The translations under genes and the position numbers were made by a program. From positions 620,001 to 684,000 of the forward strand of contig JAMYHL010000029.1 of NCBI GenBank assembly GCA_025531455.1: a stretch of DNA of 64,000 nt. Reading direction: 5' to 3'. The notes beneath the pieces are model-generated. The model did no database searches, had not been told where the DNA came from, and saw only the letters and a program-made list of their open reading frames with translations. This DNA is from Apiotrichum sp. Y4204 (Eukaryota; Basidiomycota; Tremellomycetes; Trichosporonales; Trichosporonaceae). This document shows, in pieces, positions 13,201 to 22,980 of this stretch (the stretch's first letter is position 1; the number at the start of each line of letters is the position of its first letter).

Positions 13201-15334
13201 CAGGGCGTGTCGTACGGTGCGTAGTACATCTCAATGTCCTGGTAGATGAAGTAGGCCTGGATTGTCTTGACGATCTCAATGGTGATGTACAGTGAGATGG
13301 GGACAATGTTCTGGAAGACAATGAGGGAGGAGACGAAGACGATGAGCGAATCGAGGTAGACATTGTCGCTGGCCTGAGCGTGCTGTTCGTAGAACGAGGC
13401 CGAGGTGTCTGTCTTTGACACATAGTAGCCGTGGAGGAGACCCGAGGTGAGACAGAGGATGATGAGGATGATAAAGTTCATAATGACGTTGAAGTTGGTC
13501 TCGCGCTCAATCTTGGACCGCTTGCTGGGAGTCTCGCCGCCGTTAAGCATAATTTTGGTGTCGGCGCCAGTGAAAACGACGAGACCAATCACCCACTTTG
13601 TGTTGCGGAGCGTGCAACCACGCAGTAGAAGCTCGTTGATCGTGCATGGCTCAATCTTCTCAGCGTTGGGCTCAAGAGTGCCTTCACCCGATGGACGGTA
13701 TTTGAGAACACCGTTGTACGAGTAGAGGTTGGCGTGGGGTGGTTCCGAGTCAAGGGCAAAGCGGGCGTGCTCGAGGTCTTCCTCCGACTTGATAAGCGAG
13801 GTCGCCTTGATCGCCTTGCGAACTTTGAGGTTGGTCTCGCCATCGAGGTTCTTGGTCTCCACAAAACACAGCGCGTCGGCATCTGAGGTGGACAGGACGA
13901 GAATGTCGGCGGGAACCTGCTCGTTGTCGCGCAAAAGCACGATATCACCGACCTCCAGCTTCTTCCAGAGGGTGCGTTCCCACTGAGCGACACCAGACGA
14001 TGGGCGACTGTAGTCGACAACGCCAGCACTCCTGCGCGACGACACACTAGGAGCAGCGCTCGACGTTAGAGATACCGCACGAGGACGGTACGGCAGCTTT
14101 ATTCCGGTGAGCGAATCAGACTGGAAGGTCAGCTGCATCCCATCACGCACTCACCGATGGCATGTCCTTCATCGGGAACGCCTCCCCTGCCGCGATTGTA
14201 GAGGTGTCATCCTGGAGCTCCTCCTCCTCGGCCTCCTTGATGCGTTGTTCCATCACGATCTGTTTTCCCGCCTTGGCCTCGGCCTCGCGCAGCTTGCGGA
14301 CACCTCTTGATGGCTTTGTCGGGTCTGGCATTAGTTTTGATCTTGTACTATTTTAGCTGTGACGCACCAGGACCAATGTGGAAGAGTCGTTCAAACCAGT
14401 TGCGAGGATCGGTCGGCTGGTTGACGTTCTTCCAGTTACCGAGCTTTGTTGCTGCCGAGGTGTTGACCTCCTCGTCGAGGGTAGCTCGGCGCCAGTCCTC
14501 GACTCCGTCCTTGATGGCAGTCATGCCGAGAATGGCCACAAGAGGCAGCATTGCGATCTGCGGCGTTGTTGCACCAAACATCGGAAAGAGCTGGAGAATG
14601 ACGAGGCCGAGAAAGTAAATGTTGGCAACGCGATGAAACTGCTCAAACAGGTTGCGCGGGAGGAAGGTGATGATGGTATATTTTGATGTGCGCACCTTGT
14701 TGCGTGCGTATCGTACTCGCGGCTCTCCTTTCTGGTCAACCTCGCTCATCGGCAGCGGGATGTTGACGAATACCGTCCGTCGCGGAAGCTGCTTCTTAAC
14801 CTTTTTGAGGCCGTCTAATGGTGCGGGCTCCGAAGCCGGGGGTTCAGAAGGTGCAGAATATGGTGGTGCCAAGGAGCCACTGTCGCTGGCTTCGCTACCT
14901 GGCACGCTGGGCAGACCAACTGGCGGTAGTGGTGGCGGACTCGATGACTCCTCCTTAGTCTTCTTCAGAGTCATTTTCCGCCGCAGGTTGAACAGTCGTG
15001 ACCGTTTACGGTGGCGGACCTCCTCGCCACGAATCGATTCGGCAATAACAGAGTGCGCGGTGCGCGTCGTGCGCAGCCGCAGCGCGGGGTCGATGGCATC
15101 CTGGTCAAACGGCTCTGGGTCATTGTAGTACTGCTCGCGGCTCTCGTTGTCGTTGTAGCCCATCCGCGAGCCGCCAACTAGACCAGTGGACGATGAGGCA
15201 AAGTTATTGCCACCATAGGCATTATACTCGTCCGGATACTGGCCGTACTGGTTGTATTGGTGGTCATAATGGTTGTACGAGGTCGGGGGATAGCTACCTT
15301 GTGCCGGCGCTCTTAGCCGGCTGTCCTGGTCCAT
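10211..15334 (-). CDS. DNF1: Dnf-type P4-ATPase phospholipid flippase
   Basis: Type IV P-type ATPase that flips aminophospholipids and phosphatidylcholine to the cytosolic leaflet, normally with a Cdc50/Lem3 partner. Exons 15334-14368, 14324-14155, 14120-11620 and 11570-10211 give 1665 aa. Visible: FEQFHRVANIYFL (TM1), KDGVEDWRRATLDEEVN, FVETKNLDGETN (actuator loop, P4 form), NIVPISLY (TM4), FSDKTGTLTQN with phospho-Asp ~706, KGADTVIYERL, GDGANDVAMIQEANIGVGL and FFYKNVIW after the last intron. The CVPKTWNISDDLGQ and YNGVLKYRPSG segments and the long charged insert before the actuator favour the Dnf1/Dnf2 group over Drs2. The tails are disordered; the C-terminal one has repeated GGSPYGSPYG. 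Introns are 43, 34 and 49 nt; the 34-nt one contains an in-frame TGA, so it must be spliced. Start MDQDSRLRAP is the first ATG in frame. Confidence 0.95.
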
Positions 15335-16524
15335 TGTGGAGGTGCTGGGTGGGGGCGACAAACGTGATCGAAGAAATGGCGATGGGCGACAGCGATAACG
15401 TGGAGCGAGGGGAAGTGGAACAATGAGATGGTCGTGTCAATGCGTGTGGGGAGGGGTAGGAAGTGGAACACGTTGAATTCTGTTCCTTGGTGAGATCGCT
15501 GCCGCTGCAGATCGTAAATGAGCGCGGTCCTGGACGTGGTGTCGAGGTCAAAAGTCGTAATGATAGTAGAAGAGAATGATGAAGGGAAAGGGGAGAGTAC
15601 GCGATGGTAATGTCACAAATCTAGTGAGCGATAGTTGGATGAATTGATTGCACAGCCAACCGAAAGAGATCGAGCAGATGCGCAGAAGCAACAAGTGGTG
15701 GTGACGTTTTCGTATCGGACTGTGTGTGCCAAGAACAGAAAGCGCCAGGCTCAAAAGCTCGAGGCCGGGTGCTGCGGTGGAAAAGGAATCAATCTAGACT
15801 GGGAAGGAATGCGAAGAGATGAGATGAGAGGGGGGGAGAGAGAGTGGGCAGGAGAGGAAAGGAGGGACCAGGCGAGAAGGGAGAGGCAAGGAAGCAGTAA
15901 GAACGAACGTGGAAAGTGTGAAGAGGGGGGGGGGTGACTGGACACTTGTCGACAGAAAATGATGAGCAAAGCGATCCCAAAGTGATCACTGCGATCAGCG
16001 TCAGCGGTGAGACTACTGTGGATCGGAGGCGATGAGCACCAGAGGTACCAGAGCCAAAAGGGCGGTGCTCTGTCATCTTGCTACATGCTACAGTAACTGG
16101 TGCGCGTGTCAGTTATGGCAGATTTCAGAATGGGGCCAAGAGCGCGCCAGGCGCGAGACGCGAGGGCACGAGGCGCGCGCGGCCCAGGCAAAGGGTTCAG
16201 GCGCGTACTGTACAGCGCGAGACAGCCAAGCACACCTGCGGGCCTGCGGCGTCGCGGCGGTGTCCCTTCCTCCCCCCGGGGGGGTCTGTGCGCGCTGATT
16301 CAAATTGTATAAGGAAGCTAAGGAAGCAAGGGGTTATTCCCCGCCGCTGGTCCAATTCCATCTCATTCACCACCCTTTTCCCTCCCGCCGTCCTCCCCGT
16401 TCCTGCAACGCCGCCAAATTCAGCGGCCCGCAGCGTGAGACCTCTGGGTTCCGAGGGCTCTGGGGCTTCGGTCTCGCGGCCTCGCTGTGCTTTATGCTCC
16501 ATGTCCCCGGATCCCCGGGAACCT
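15335..16524. promoter_or_regulatory. flippase upstream region with polypurine tract
   Basis: About 1.2 kb between the flippase start and the transposon. From roughly 15788 to 15937 the plus strand is almost all A/G, so the flippase sense strand is a ~150-nt pyrimidine tract about 450-600 nt upstream of the ATG. Similar CT-rich leaders precede SET1 and the 27.9-kb gene here. No gene is supported in this stretch. Confidence 0.5.
15788..15937. repeat. polypurine/polypyrimidine tract
   Basis: Strongly strand-biased low-complexity sequence, plus strand A/G, ending in a run of G residues near 15927-15936. It lies in the flippase promoter or leader. Confidence 0.7.
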
Positions 16525-16526
16525 TA
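16525..16526. repeat. TA target-site duplication, left
   Basis: TA immediately outside the left inverted repeat. Confidence 0.8.
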
Positions 16527-16552
16527 CAGTGGCGCCACGTGACTTAGGACGG
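16527..16552 (+). repeat. left terminal inverted repeat of the transposon
   Basis: 26 bp, identical to the reverse complement of 17860-17885. It contains GGCGCC and CACGTG palindromes. Confidence 0.95.
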
Positions 16553-16697
16553 GACGCGTCCGCCACCTCCGTAATGTCCGTCATCCCGAGCACTAGAGCG
16601 CGTCGTTCTCCATTGCAACCAATCACATGCATGTATAACTTTGGGGATACGTGTCAAAGCATGCGCGGCGCGTGCTTGCAAAGTTTGGGGACGAAAA

Positions 16698-17795
16698 CTA
16701 GCCAATTGGACCGCCGGCGGCTCCAAGAACGTCGGCCGTGCGGTGTACTAGCCCGAGGATGCAGTTGTCGATCACCTCTTGCGGCAAGGCCGTGTAAGCG
16801 TCCTGTATCATTCGCCAATGCTCGTCTTCAGTCGTCGGGACCCTAGGCTGCGCCGAGATCCAGTTCTTGAGCCAGTTCCACACGAACTCGATGGGGTTGA
16901 GGTCCGGCGAGTTGGGCGGATGATCGAGACGATCGAGCTCGAGAAGACGTCTCGCGTCAGCCGACATTCTAGAGTTGTGAATGGGTGCGTTGTCTTCGAC
17001 GACACGTCCCTGACGGTTCTCGGCACGCATCTCCGCGGCGTAGACAGCAAGACGCGGCTCTAGGACGTCCTTGACGTAGCGCCGCGAGTCGATCGTCTCG
17101 CCAACCATCTTGTAGCGAGTTCGACCGTCTTCTCCGACGACGCGCACACGCGTTTTTTCGAGCACGAACCTGTGAAGAGGCCACTTCTTGCCAACGGCAA
17201 TTGCTCCCCACACATGGACGGTCCAATTGGCGCCTTTGAGCCGAGTTCTCTGCAGATCCGGCGAGTTCTGCTCGCCGACGCGGCACTTGACGAAAGAACG
17301 ACGGCGTACGGTGCTGCCGCTAAAGGCAGACTCGTCTGTGAAGACGACGGTTCGCCAGTCGGTGAGAGCGTTCTCCTCGGCCCAGGTAACACGCCGTTTG
17401 CGGTGTGCGTCGCTCAAAAAGAGCGCGCCGCGCGTCGCGTACGCTTTAAAGTTGTGCTCTCGAAGGATGTTCTGCGCCGCCGTCGTAGAGACGCTGTGAC
17501 GGCGGCCTAGCTCGCGGAACGTCGTGTAAGGCGCGTTTGTAATGTCTCGCATGACGGCACGTTGCGTGCGCGGCGTAATGGACGGCGACGAGCCTCTGTA
17601 GGCCGTTGCAGGCGAGTTGCGCGTCCTGAAAGCCGAGACTAGGTTGCGAGCAGTCGAATCGTCAATCCCAGTGCGCCGAGCGGCCTCGGCGATGCTGCAG
17701 CCGTCCTCGATGCGCGTCAAAAGCGCGACGCGCTTCTCGAGAGGTATAGGCGTCGGCATGCGAGATATTAGACGTTGTTTAGAATGGAGATGCAT
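16698..17795 (-). CDS. Tc1/mariner DD34E transposase
   Basis: 365 aa without introns, the normal length for Tc1 transposases. The first ATG is at 17795; MPTPIPLEKR at 17759 is the alternative and matches the usual N-terminus better. An N-terminal bipartite helix-turn-helix DNA-binding region includes CSIAEAARRTGIDDSTARN and a second helical unit near residues 80-120. The catalytic triad is visible: D154 in VFTDESAF, D268 in VVEDNAPIH and E303 in NSPDLNPIEFVWNWLK. Exactly 34 residues separate D268 from E303, hence DD34E. No frameshift or stop interrupts it. It acts in the nucleus as a cut-and-paste transposase on the flanking inverted repeats. Confidence 0.95.
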   Translation of the reverse strand: MHLHSKQRLISRMPTPIPLEKRVALLTRIEDGCSIAEAARRTGIDDSTARNLVSAFRTRNSPATAYRGSSPSITPRTQRAVMRDITNAPYTTFRELGRRHSVSTTAAQNILREHNFKAYATRGALFLSDAHRKRRVTWAEENALTDWRTVVFTDESAFSGSTVRRRSFVKCRVGEQNSPDLQRTRLKGANWTVHVWGAIAVGKKWPLHRFVLEKTRVRVVGEDGRTRYKMVGETIDSRRYVKDVLEPRLAVYAAEMRAENRQGRVVEDNAPIHNSRMSADARRLLELDRLDHPPNSPDLNPIEFVWNWLKNWISAQPRVPTTEDEHWRMIQDAYTALPQEVIDNCILGLVHRTADVLGAAGGPIG

Positions 17796-17859
17796 AGAAA
17801 TGGCCTTATAAAGTGTCGAGTTCGACTGTCGAGAGGTGGTTCGAGCGTCGAATTTGAAG

Positions 17860-17885
17860 CCGTCCTAAGTCACGTGGCGCCACTG
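17860..17885 (-). repeat. right terminal inverted repeat of the transposon
   Basis: 26 bp, perfect reverse complement of 16527-16552, followed by TA at 17886-17887. Confidence 0.95.
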
Positions 17886-19377
17886 TATATACTGTACGGC
17901 ACAGCCCGTGTGCGCCGTTCGGCTGGGTCAGAGATCAGAGATGAAACATGGGCTTAGATGCAGTGTCTGATGCCCCGCGCCCCGAGGCATACATTACACC
18001 GAGGGAGCACTACTAGTGTAAATCAACTGATCAACTGCTGCCATGCTGCTATACAATGCGGCATGAGGGTGCACGGCTGCTGAAAGGTATGTGCAGCTGC
18101 GATATGGGCTGATTGGAGACGGACGCGTCTCTGTCTCCCCGATCTGAAGCGATCTGCGCCACCAGATGGCCCAGATGCACCCATAAAGTACGCTAAGATG
18201 TGCCAAGACATGGCGATCCACGTTCATGCAGCTGCAGTACGTGGGTACGTGGGTATGTGGATATGAGAACATCTTCACGCCGAGTGAATCACTCTAATAT
18301 GGCACGTAAATACTCTTGATTCTTGGAAGTCATAAAGCCAATTGAACGCTACTAGTCGTTCGACGGCGACTTTGTGATCACCGCACCATGCATGCATGTA
18401 ACCCTCCTCAATTCTTCCGACCTCCACCCACTATCGAGGGACGTCGCGAGCGACGTAGGCCGTAGGCAATATGTCTTCCTGATACAGGCAGAGAACACCC
18501 ACCCACCCGTCCCTGACTGGCCGTCACAGCGATGACCGATGCTTGACACACAATCCAAGAGGCTAAGATCGGATCCGTATCACCGTCCGTGTCCGTATAC
18601 ACGTGCCTCCCCGCCCGCGTGTGTTTGATAATGTTCAGTACGTATCGACTCCCCGGGTCCCCCGCCGGGACGATCCCTAACTGTCAAGTACCCAAGTTGC
18701 CTGGTAACACTGCAGACTGCAGGCTGCACGTTGCACGCTGCGCCTCGTCGCGATGGAGTCTCAAAGGTGGCGTCCGGATCCCGACTCACCACGCGCCCCG
18801 TTTGTCCGTTTACATGGCACTCGGCGCGCATCGGCGCCGCGCGGCGGCCGTGTCGAGTGAATATGCGCCGACGCAGGGGACGGGGATATAGGGAGCGTAG
18901 GGAGCGAAGGGCGCGATGCAGGGCACAGGGCAGAGGACGCGACGCGACGGTGTATAATACTGTACGTTGGAGGCATGAGAACGTGGTTCGCACCTTCGGG
19001 GCCGTCGAGGTATGGGCCGTCGGCCTTGCCGTGGACGCGGCGCTCAAACTCGGTGGACCCGGGCACCGGGTGAAAGAGTGAAGGAAACGAAGGAAACGAA
19101 GGGAACGAAGGGAACACAAAACGCCGTATCATTCCCCTCGGCCCTCGGCCCCAGGCTCTGCCCTTTGTCCGCTGTGCGCTGTGCACAACATGACCTGTGC
19201 TGTCCCATGCATCCCTTTGATCCCATGTCCGCCATGTCCCTATGCATCATCGCAGATCTCACCGAGCCAAAACGCAATCTCCCAGCTCCTAGCTCCCAAG
19301 ATTCCCAACCTCATCTTCCAGTTTCTCCTGTCTGGCACAGCTCTGCGGCCTGCGGGCGGTGCGTGTGCTGTGAAGCA

Positions 19378-19432
19378 ACCTGTGGAAGCGGTGGAAGCGG
19401 GGGAAGCTGTGGAAGCGGTGGAAAGCTGAGAC
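19378..19432. repeat. imperfect TGGAAGCGG tandem repeats
   Basis: Several near-identical 9-mers (TGGAAGCGG, GGGAAGCTG variants) head to tail, just left of the poly-G run. Confidence 0.7.
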
Positions 19433-19481
19433 ATCTCTGAAACATCCGGGGCTCATGGGGTCCCAGGATCCCAGGCACGCC

Positions 19482-19499
19482 GGGGGGGGGGGGGGGGGG
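19482..19499 (+). repeat. run of 18 G
   Basis: An uninterrupted homopolymer of 18 G preceded by CACGCC. It can form a quadruplex and is prone to length error in assembly. Confidence 0.85.
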
Positions 19500-19671
19500 C
19501 TTCCAACGTTTCCATGGTTCCATCCAGTATTCTGGGAACCAAGCACGTGATCTTATCACCCCCAGGCCCCAGGCCACCAGGCTCTGTTGTGTGGCCAATA
19601 ATGAATGCATGAGTACGAAATGCGATGTGCGGCCTGTCCAGCCCCCCAATCTATGCGATAATGCTGCTCCC

Positions 19672-22374
19672 CTATGCAAATGATACGACCTGCTTCCGGC
19701 TCCCGCTCAGGTCCACGCCCTGGTGCCGCACTTCCCCCTCCTCGTCTTCAAGCCAGCGCGACTGGCCCGACTCGGGCTCGGACCGCAGCGACTGTGTCAC
19801 GGGCTTGAGCGGCTGTCTCCCTTCTTCTCCGACCGCCTCGCTAATCTCCTCAATGTCGGACAACTCCGCCTCCGCCTCGATGACGGGAGAGAGCACCGAT
19901 TTCCACTCCTTGTCCCCGCGCTGCTCGTGCTGCTCGCGCTCGAGCCAGCGGAAGAACGGGCGTGTCGGCTTCCACCCCTCGTGCTCGACGATCGTGCCTT
20001 GTGCGTCGACGAACGCGGCGAGGTCCACTGGTCGTCCGGCCTTGATGTCCACCAAGAGACGCGCACCGTACACCATACCATGGCTCTTCTCGGTCGCACC
20101 ACTAGCTTCGCGGCTGGACTGCCATTTCGACTCGACAGCGTAAGCCTCCTCAATCCGCCCCGCAAGCGCAAGCCTGGTCATGAGGGCGGCGACAGGCGCG
20201 GGATGGAGGACAAAGCCGTGCTCGGCCGAACCGTCAAACGTGGATTTAGCGGATTCAAGATCGCCGGCCTTGAGCAGCGCAGTGAGAACCAGGGATGTGG
20301 TCTCGCTGTCCGACATGAGGCCCGCACCAATCATGGCATGATACACGCGCACGAGGTTTTCCATACCGGCACTGGCAACGGTCTTGCTCAGTGCTGCCAT
20401 GGCAGCATGAAACGCGGGACGGGCTGCCTCAGACGAGGGCAGGTCGGCTAGCAGCGCCATTCCCTGTTTCTGTCTCGCGGCCCTTGCGGAGGTAAGCAGC
20501 GGAGTGACCAGCGACACGATGGCGGAGGGCGGGAACGGCGCACCAGGCTGGATCCGGCGACAGAGACTGATCGCAAGAGCGGCATCGTCGGGAGAGCGAG
20601 ACAGCCCGCGGCACAACTCGACGACCAGGGGCTCCGTCGGCACATCCGCTTCCCAGAGGTAGTCCTTGATATGGCGATCGAGGAGGACGCGGCGCGAGCT
20701 GGATTGAGTTTCGGCAATCTTGCGGATAAAGGCGAGCTGCGCGTGTCGAGGAACTGAGCGGCCGTCGGCTTGCAGATCGGCGTACAGGCGGGACGCAAAA
20801 TGAAGTTTGCCGTGGGAGACAGCGTGGTAGAAGAGCGTCAACCATCGCGGCATCGCAGGCTTGAGCCACTGCTGACCCTGCTTGCCTGCGCCTGGTGACC
20901 GCGCAAAGGGATACAGCCGGTACGCGAGGCTGTACGCTTCCTTGTCCTGCTTGATAGCACCGATAGTCGCGTAGAACAGGCGTGTCACGAGCTGTGGCGA
21001 GAGGCCATCGACTTTGAGTATCCCGGACAAGACGATACCGTCCACGATGCGGACGATATGGCGCGGGTTGGGGTGTTCCTCGCCAAGGCGCCGTGTGGCG
21101 ATACGCAACAGAGCCTCGTAATCGGCGTCCCTAAACTTCAGTGCCCGGAGACACAGTCCCACCACCGCGTCCCAGTCCTCGTCGTCCAGTGCCGTCGTCT
21201 TCTTCAAAATCCGCTGCGCCGCGCGGTGCACCTTGGGCATGGTGGCGGTCGGGTCATAGGTAATGTCGCGCGCCTTTTGTGGAGAGGACCGCTGCGACGC
21301 GACATACCAGTCGCGCACCTCGCGCAGCCGCTGGGCCGGGAACTCCGCCCCGCCGTCAACCAGTTCCTCGACAAGGTCGTCAACTGCAGCGGAGACACCC
21401 TTCGCGCCGTCCGCTCCGTCGCGCGCAATGCTGGAACCCAACCGGGCGAGGATGGTGCGCAGCGCGAGCTCCGGAATGTCAATATCCCTAGCGAGACACC
21501 ATGTCGCGAGTCGCAGTGCTGTCTGGTGCAGCTCGGGGTTGCGGCCGGGGTACATGACCACGACACGGGAGCACACCTTGTCCAATCCCGCCGGCCCTGC
21601 TTCCTCCACAATCCTCTCCACCTCGGCAAACACCGTCTGGCAGTCCTTCTTGTGTCTGAACATCATGTAGTCGAGCCATCTACGCCGATTGCTGAGCGAG
21701 ATATTCGCCATCGAGTCGCCGTTCACCTGGAGGAACGCGGGCCACAGCCAGTCGAGCATCGCGACCCGTTCTGGACTGTAGACTCCCGGCTCGGTGCGGA
21801 GCAAATTATCCACAATACTGCTCATAGTGGACGCCGAGAGCGCGTACGGGTTCATTCCGCACTCGCGCCCGAGGAGGAGAAGCGCCATGACGCGGTCAAA
21901 GTGGCTCTCGTCGTCGAGCTGGTGGGCGAGGAGGGAAATAAAGACGTCGTCGGGGATCGCGGGCCGTAAATCCGGATGTAGCGCCTCGTAGATTTCCCAC
22001 GACTCGTCCGCCGCCGGGGAGAGGAGCGCAAGACTCAGGATCTGGACGTGGCGGAGAAACGGCGCCGAGTCGGGGGACCACGGCAGCGGTGGCGGGAGGG
22101 GGAGATGCGGCATCTGCATGTGCTGGAGGGACGCGAGGGGCGGTATGCCCGTGTTGGTGGTCTGTGTCGCGCCGAGGCGGAACGGCGTATCCGTATCGCT
22201 CTTGGGATTGTCGTGCCGCGCCTGAGCGTGTGCGTGGGCATGGGCATGAGCCTGCCGCGCGTCGTGGTGTCGGCAGCACGAGCACGAGAGCCAGCGCGAG
22301 CAGCTCGGCCCAGACGGGGGTCGAATGAGCGCGGCCCGCGTACGCGACAGGGCGGCTGTAGCGATGCGCCGCAT
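19672..22374 (-). CDS. mitochondrial helical (PPR-like) protein, function unknown
   Basis: Single 900-aa open frame. The N-terminus MRRIATAALSRTRAALI is Arg/Ala-rich with no acidic residue, a good mitochondrial presequence; a His/Ala repeat (HAHAHAHAQ) follows. From about residue 100 to 800 it is almost continuous amphipathic helix, with paired-helix units resembling degenerate PPR/TPR repeats (for example LVRVYHAMIGAGLMSDSETT, then LVLTALLKAGDLESAKSTF and LMTRLALAGRIEEAYAVESK). Spacing near 35 residues at the C-terminal end fits PPR. Fungal proteins of this type usually bind or translate specific mitochondrial mRNAs; that role is inference. The next gene, also minus, starts 606 bp from this ATG side. 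Confidence 0.75.
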   Translation of the reverse strand: MRRIATAALSRTRAALIRPPSGPSCSRWLSCSCCRHHDARQAHAHAHAHAQARHDNPKSDTDTPFRLGATQTTNTGIPPLASLQHMQMPHLPLPPPLPWSPDSAPFLRHVQILSLALLSPAADESWEIYEALHPDLRPAIPDDVFISLLAHQLDDESHFDRVMALLLLGRECGMNPYALSASTMSSIVDNLLRTEPGVYSPERVAMLDWLWPAFLQVNGDSMANISLSNRRRWLDYMMFRHKKDCQTVFAEVERIVEEAGPAGLDKVCSRVVVMYPGRNPELHQTALRLATWCLARDIDIPELALRTILARLGSSIARDGADGAKGVSAAVDDLVEELVDGGAEFPAQRLREVRDWYVASQRSSPQKARDITYDPTATMPKVHRAAQRILKKTTALDDEDWDAVVGLCLRALKFRDADYEALLRIATRRLGEEHPNPRHIVRIVDGIVLSGILKVDGLSPQLVTRLFYATIGAIKQDKEAYSLAYRLYPFARSPGAGKQGQQWLKPAMPRWLTLFYHAVSHGKLHFASRLYADLQADGRSVPRHAQLAFIRKIAETQSSSRRVLLDRHIKDYLWEADVPTEPLVVELCRGLSRSPDDAALAISLCRRIQPGAPFPPSAIVSLVTPLLTSARAARQKQGMALLADLPSSEAARPAFHAAMAALSKTVASAGMENLVRVYHAMIGAGLMSDSETTSLVLTALLKAGDLESAKSTFDGSAEHGFVLHPAPVAALMTRLALAGRIEEAYAVESKWQSSREASGATEKSHGMVYGARLLVDIKAGRPVDLAAFVDAQGTIVEHEGWKPTRPFFRWLEREQHEQRGDKEWKSVLSPVIEAEAELSDIEEISEAVGEEGRQPLKPVTQSLRSEPESGQSRWLEDEEGEVRHQGVDLSGSRKQVVSFA

Positions 22375-22980
22375 CCTGATCAGGCGCAGGGCGCAAGGCT
22401 GGCCCGCGACTGGTGCTTAGAGACGCGCGATGGGGAAATGTGTCGGTGCGATATGGCGTAGAGGACTGCAATGAGCTCGGGCGGTTGGCGGGAAGGGGGT
22501 ACGCACTGGTTGAAATCGCACCTCACACTCTACCTCTTTCTGTACGTGCTGTGTCTCCCTTGTGCCGTTGAAAGGGGTCGAGAGGTGGGACGATAGTTGT
22601 GGAGTTTGTGCTGGTTGTTGATGTTGATATTGTACACAATCCACAAACCCAACTTTTTGAAAGCAGTAAGCAGTGACGAACTGCGAGACTCTAGAGAGGC
22701 GCGAAGAGTCAGCGACCAGCGAAAAAGAGTGGAAATGGGTGACTGCCCATTCTGCCAGAACGGAAGCATTTTTGGATTGCCATCGGCTTAACGGCTTGCA
22801 CGGCTGGCAGGCTTGCAGCTTGTTAGGCCTGCAACCCGACCTCTACCCCAAGGCGCGCCACAGACGTGTGTGATTTTCTTTCGATTTCGGGAAACTCGAT
22901 AATGTGTATGTGTCTATTGCCATGAATGCCATGTCTATTTGATATTGTTTACAATTTCTATGCACCACATTCCCGTTCCA
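22375..22980. other. 606-bp intergenic region
   Basis: It lies between the 3' end of the 1169-aa gene and the start of the 900-aa gene, both on the minus strand, so it should hold the terminator of the former and the promoter of the latter. No distinct motif is recognised. Confidence 0.5.

Larger units (their letters stand above)
16527..17885 (-). mobile_element. complete Tc1/mariner-type DNA transposon
   Basis: A 1359-bp element bounded by perfect 26-bp terminal inverted repeats (16527-16552 and 17860-17885, outermost bases CAGTGGCGCCACGTGAC). It is flanked on both sides by a TA dinucleotide (16525-16526 and 17886-17887), the target-site duplication expected for this superfamily. It carries one intronless transposase gene on the minus strand. 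Nothing is visibly missing, so the copy looks young and possibly competent. It sits about 1.2 kb upstream of the flippase gene and interrupts no recognised gene. Confidence 0.93.
17888..19671. other. 1.8 kb gene-free stretch with simple repeats
   Basis: No open frame here is convincing. It holds GAAACGAAGG-like repeats near 19078-19115, TGGAAGCGG-like 9-mer repeats near 19378-19432, and a run of 18 G at 19482-19499. The 900-aa protein gene ends at 19672. Confidence 0.6.
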
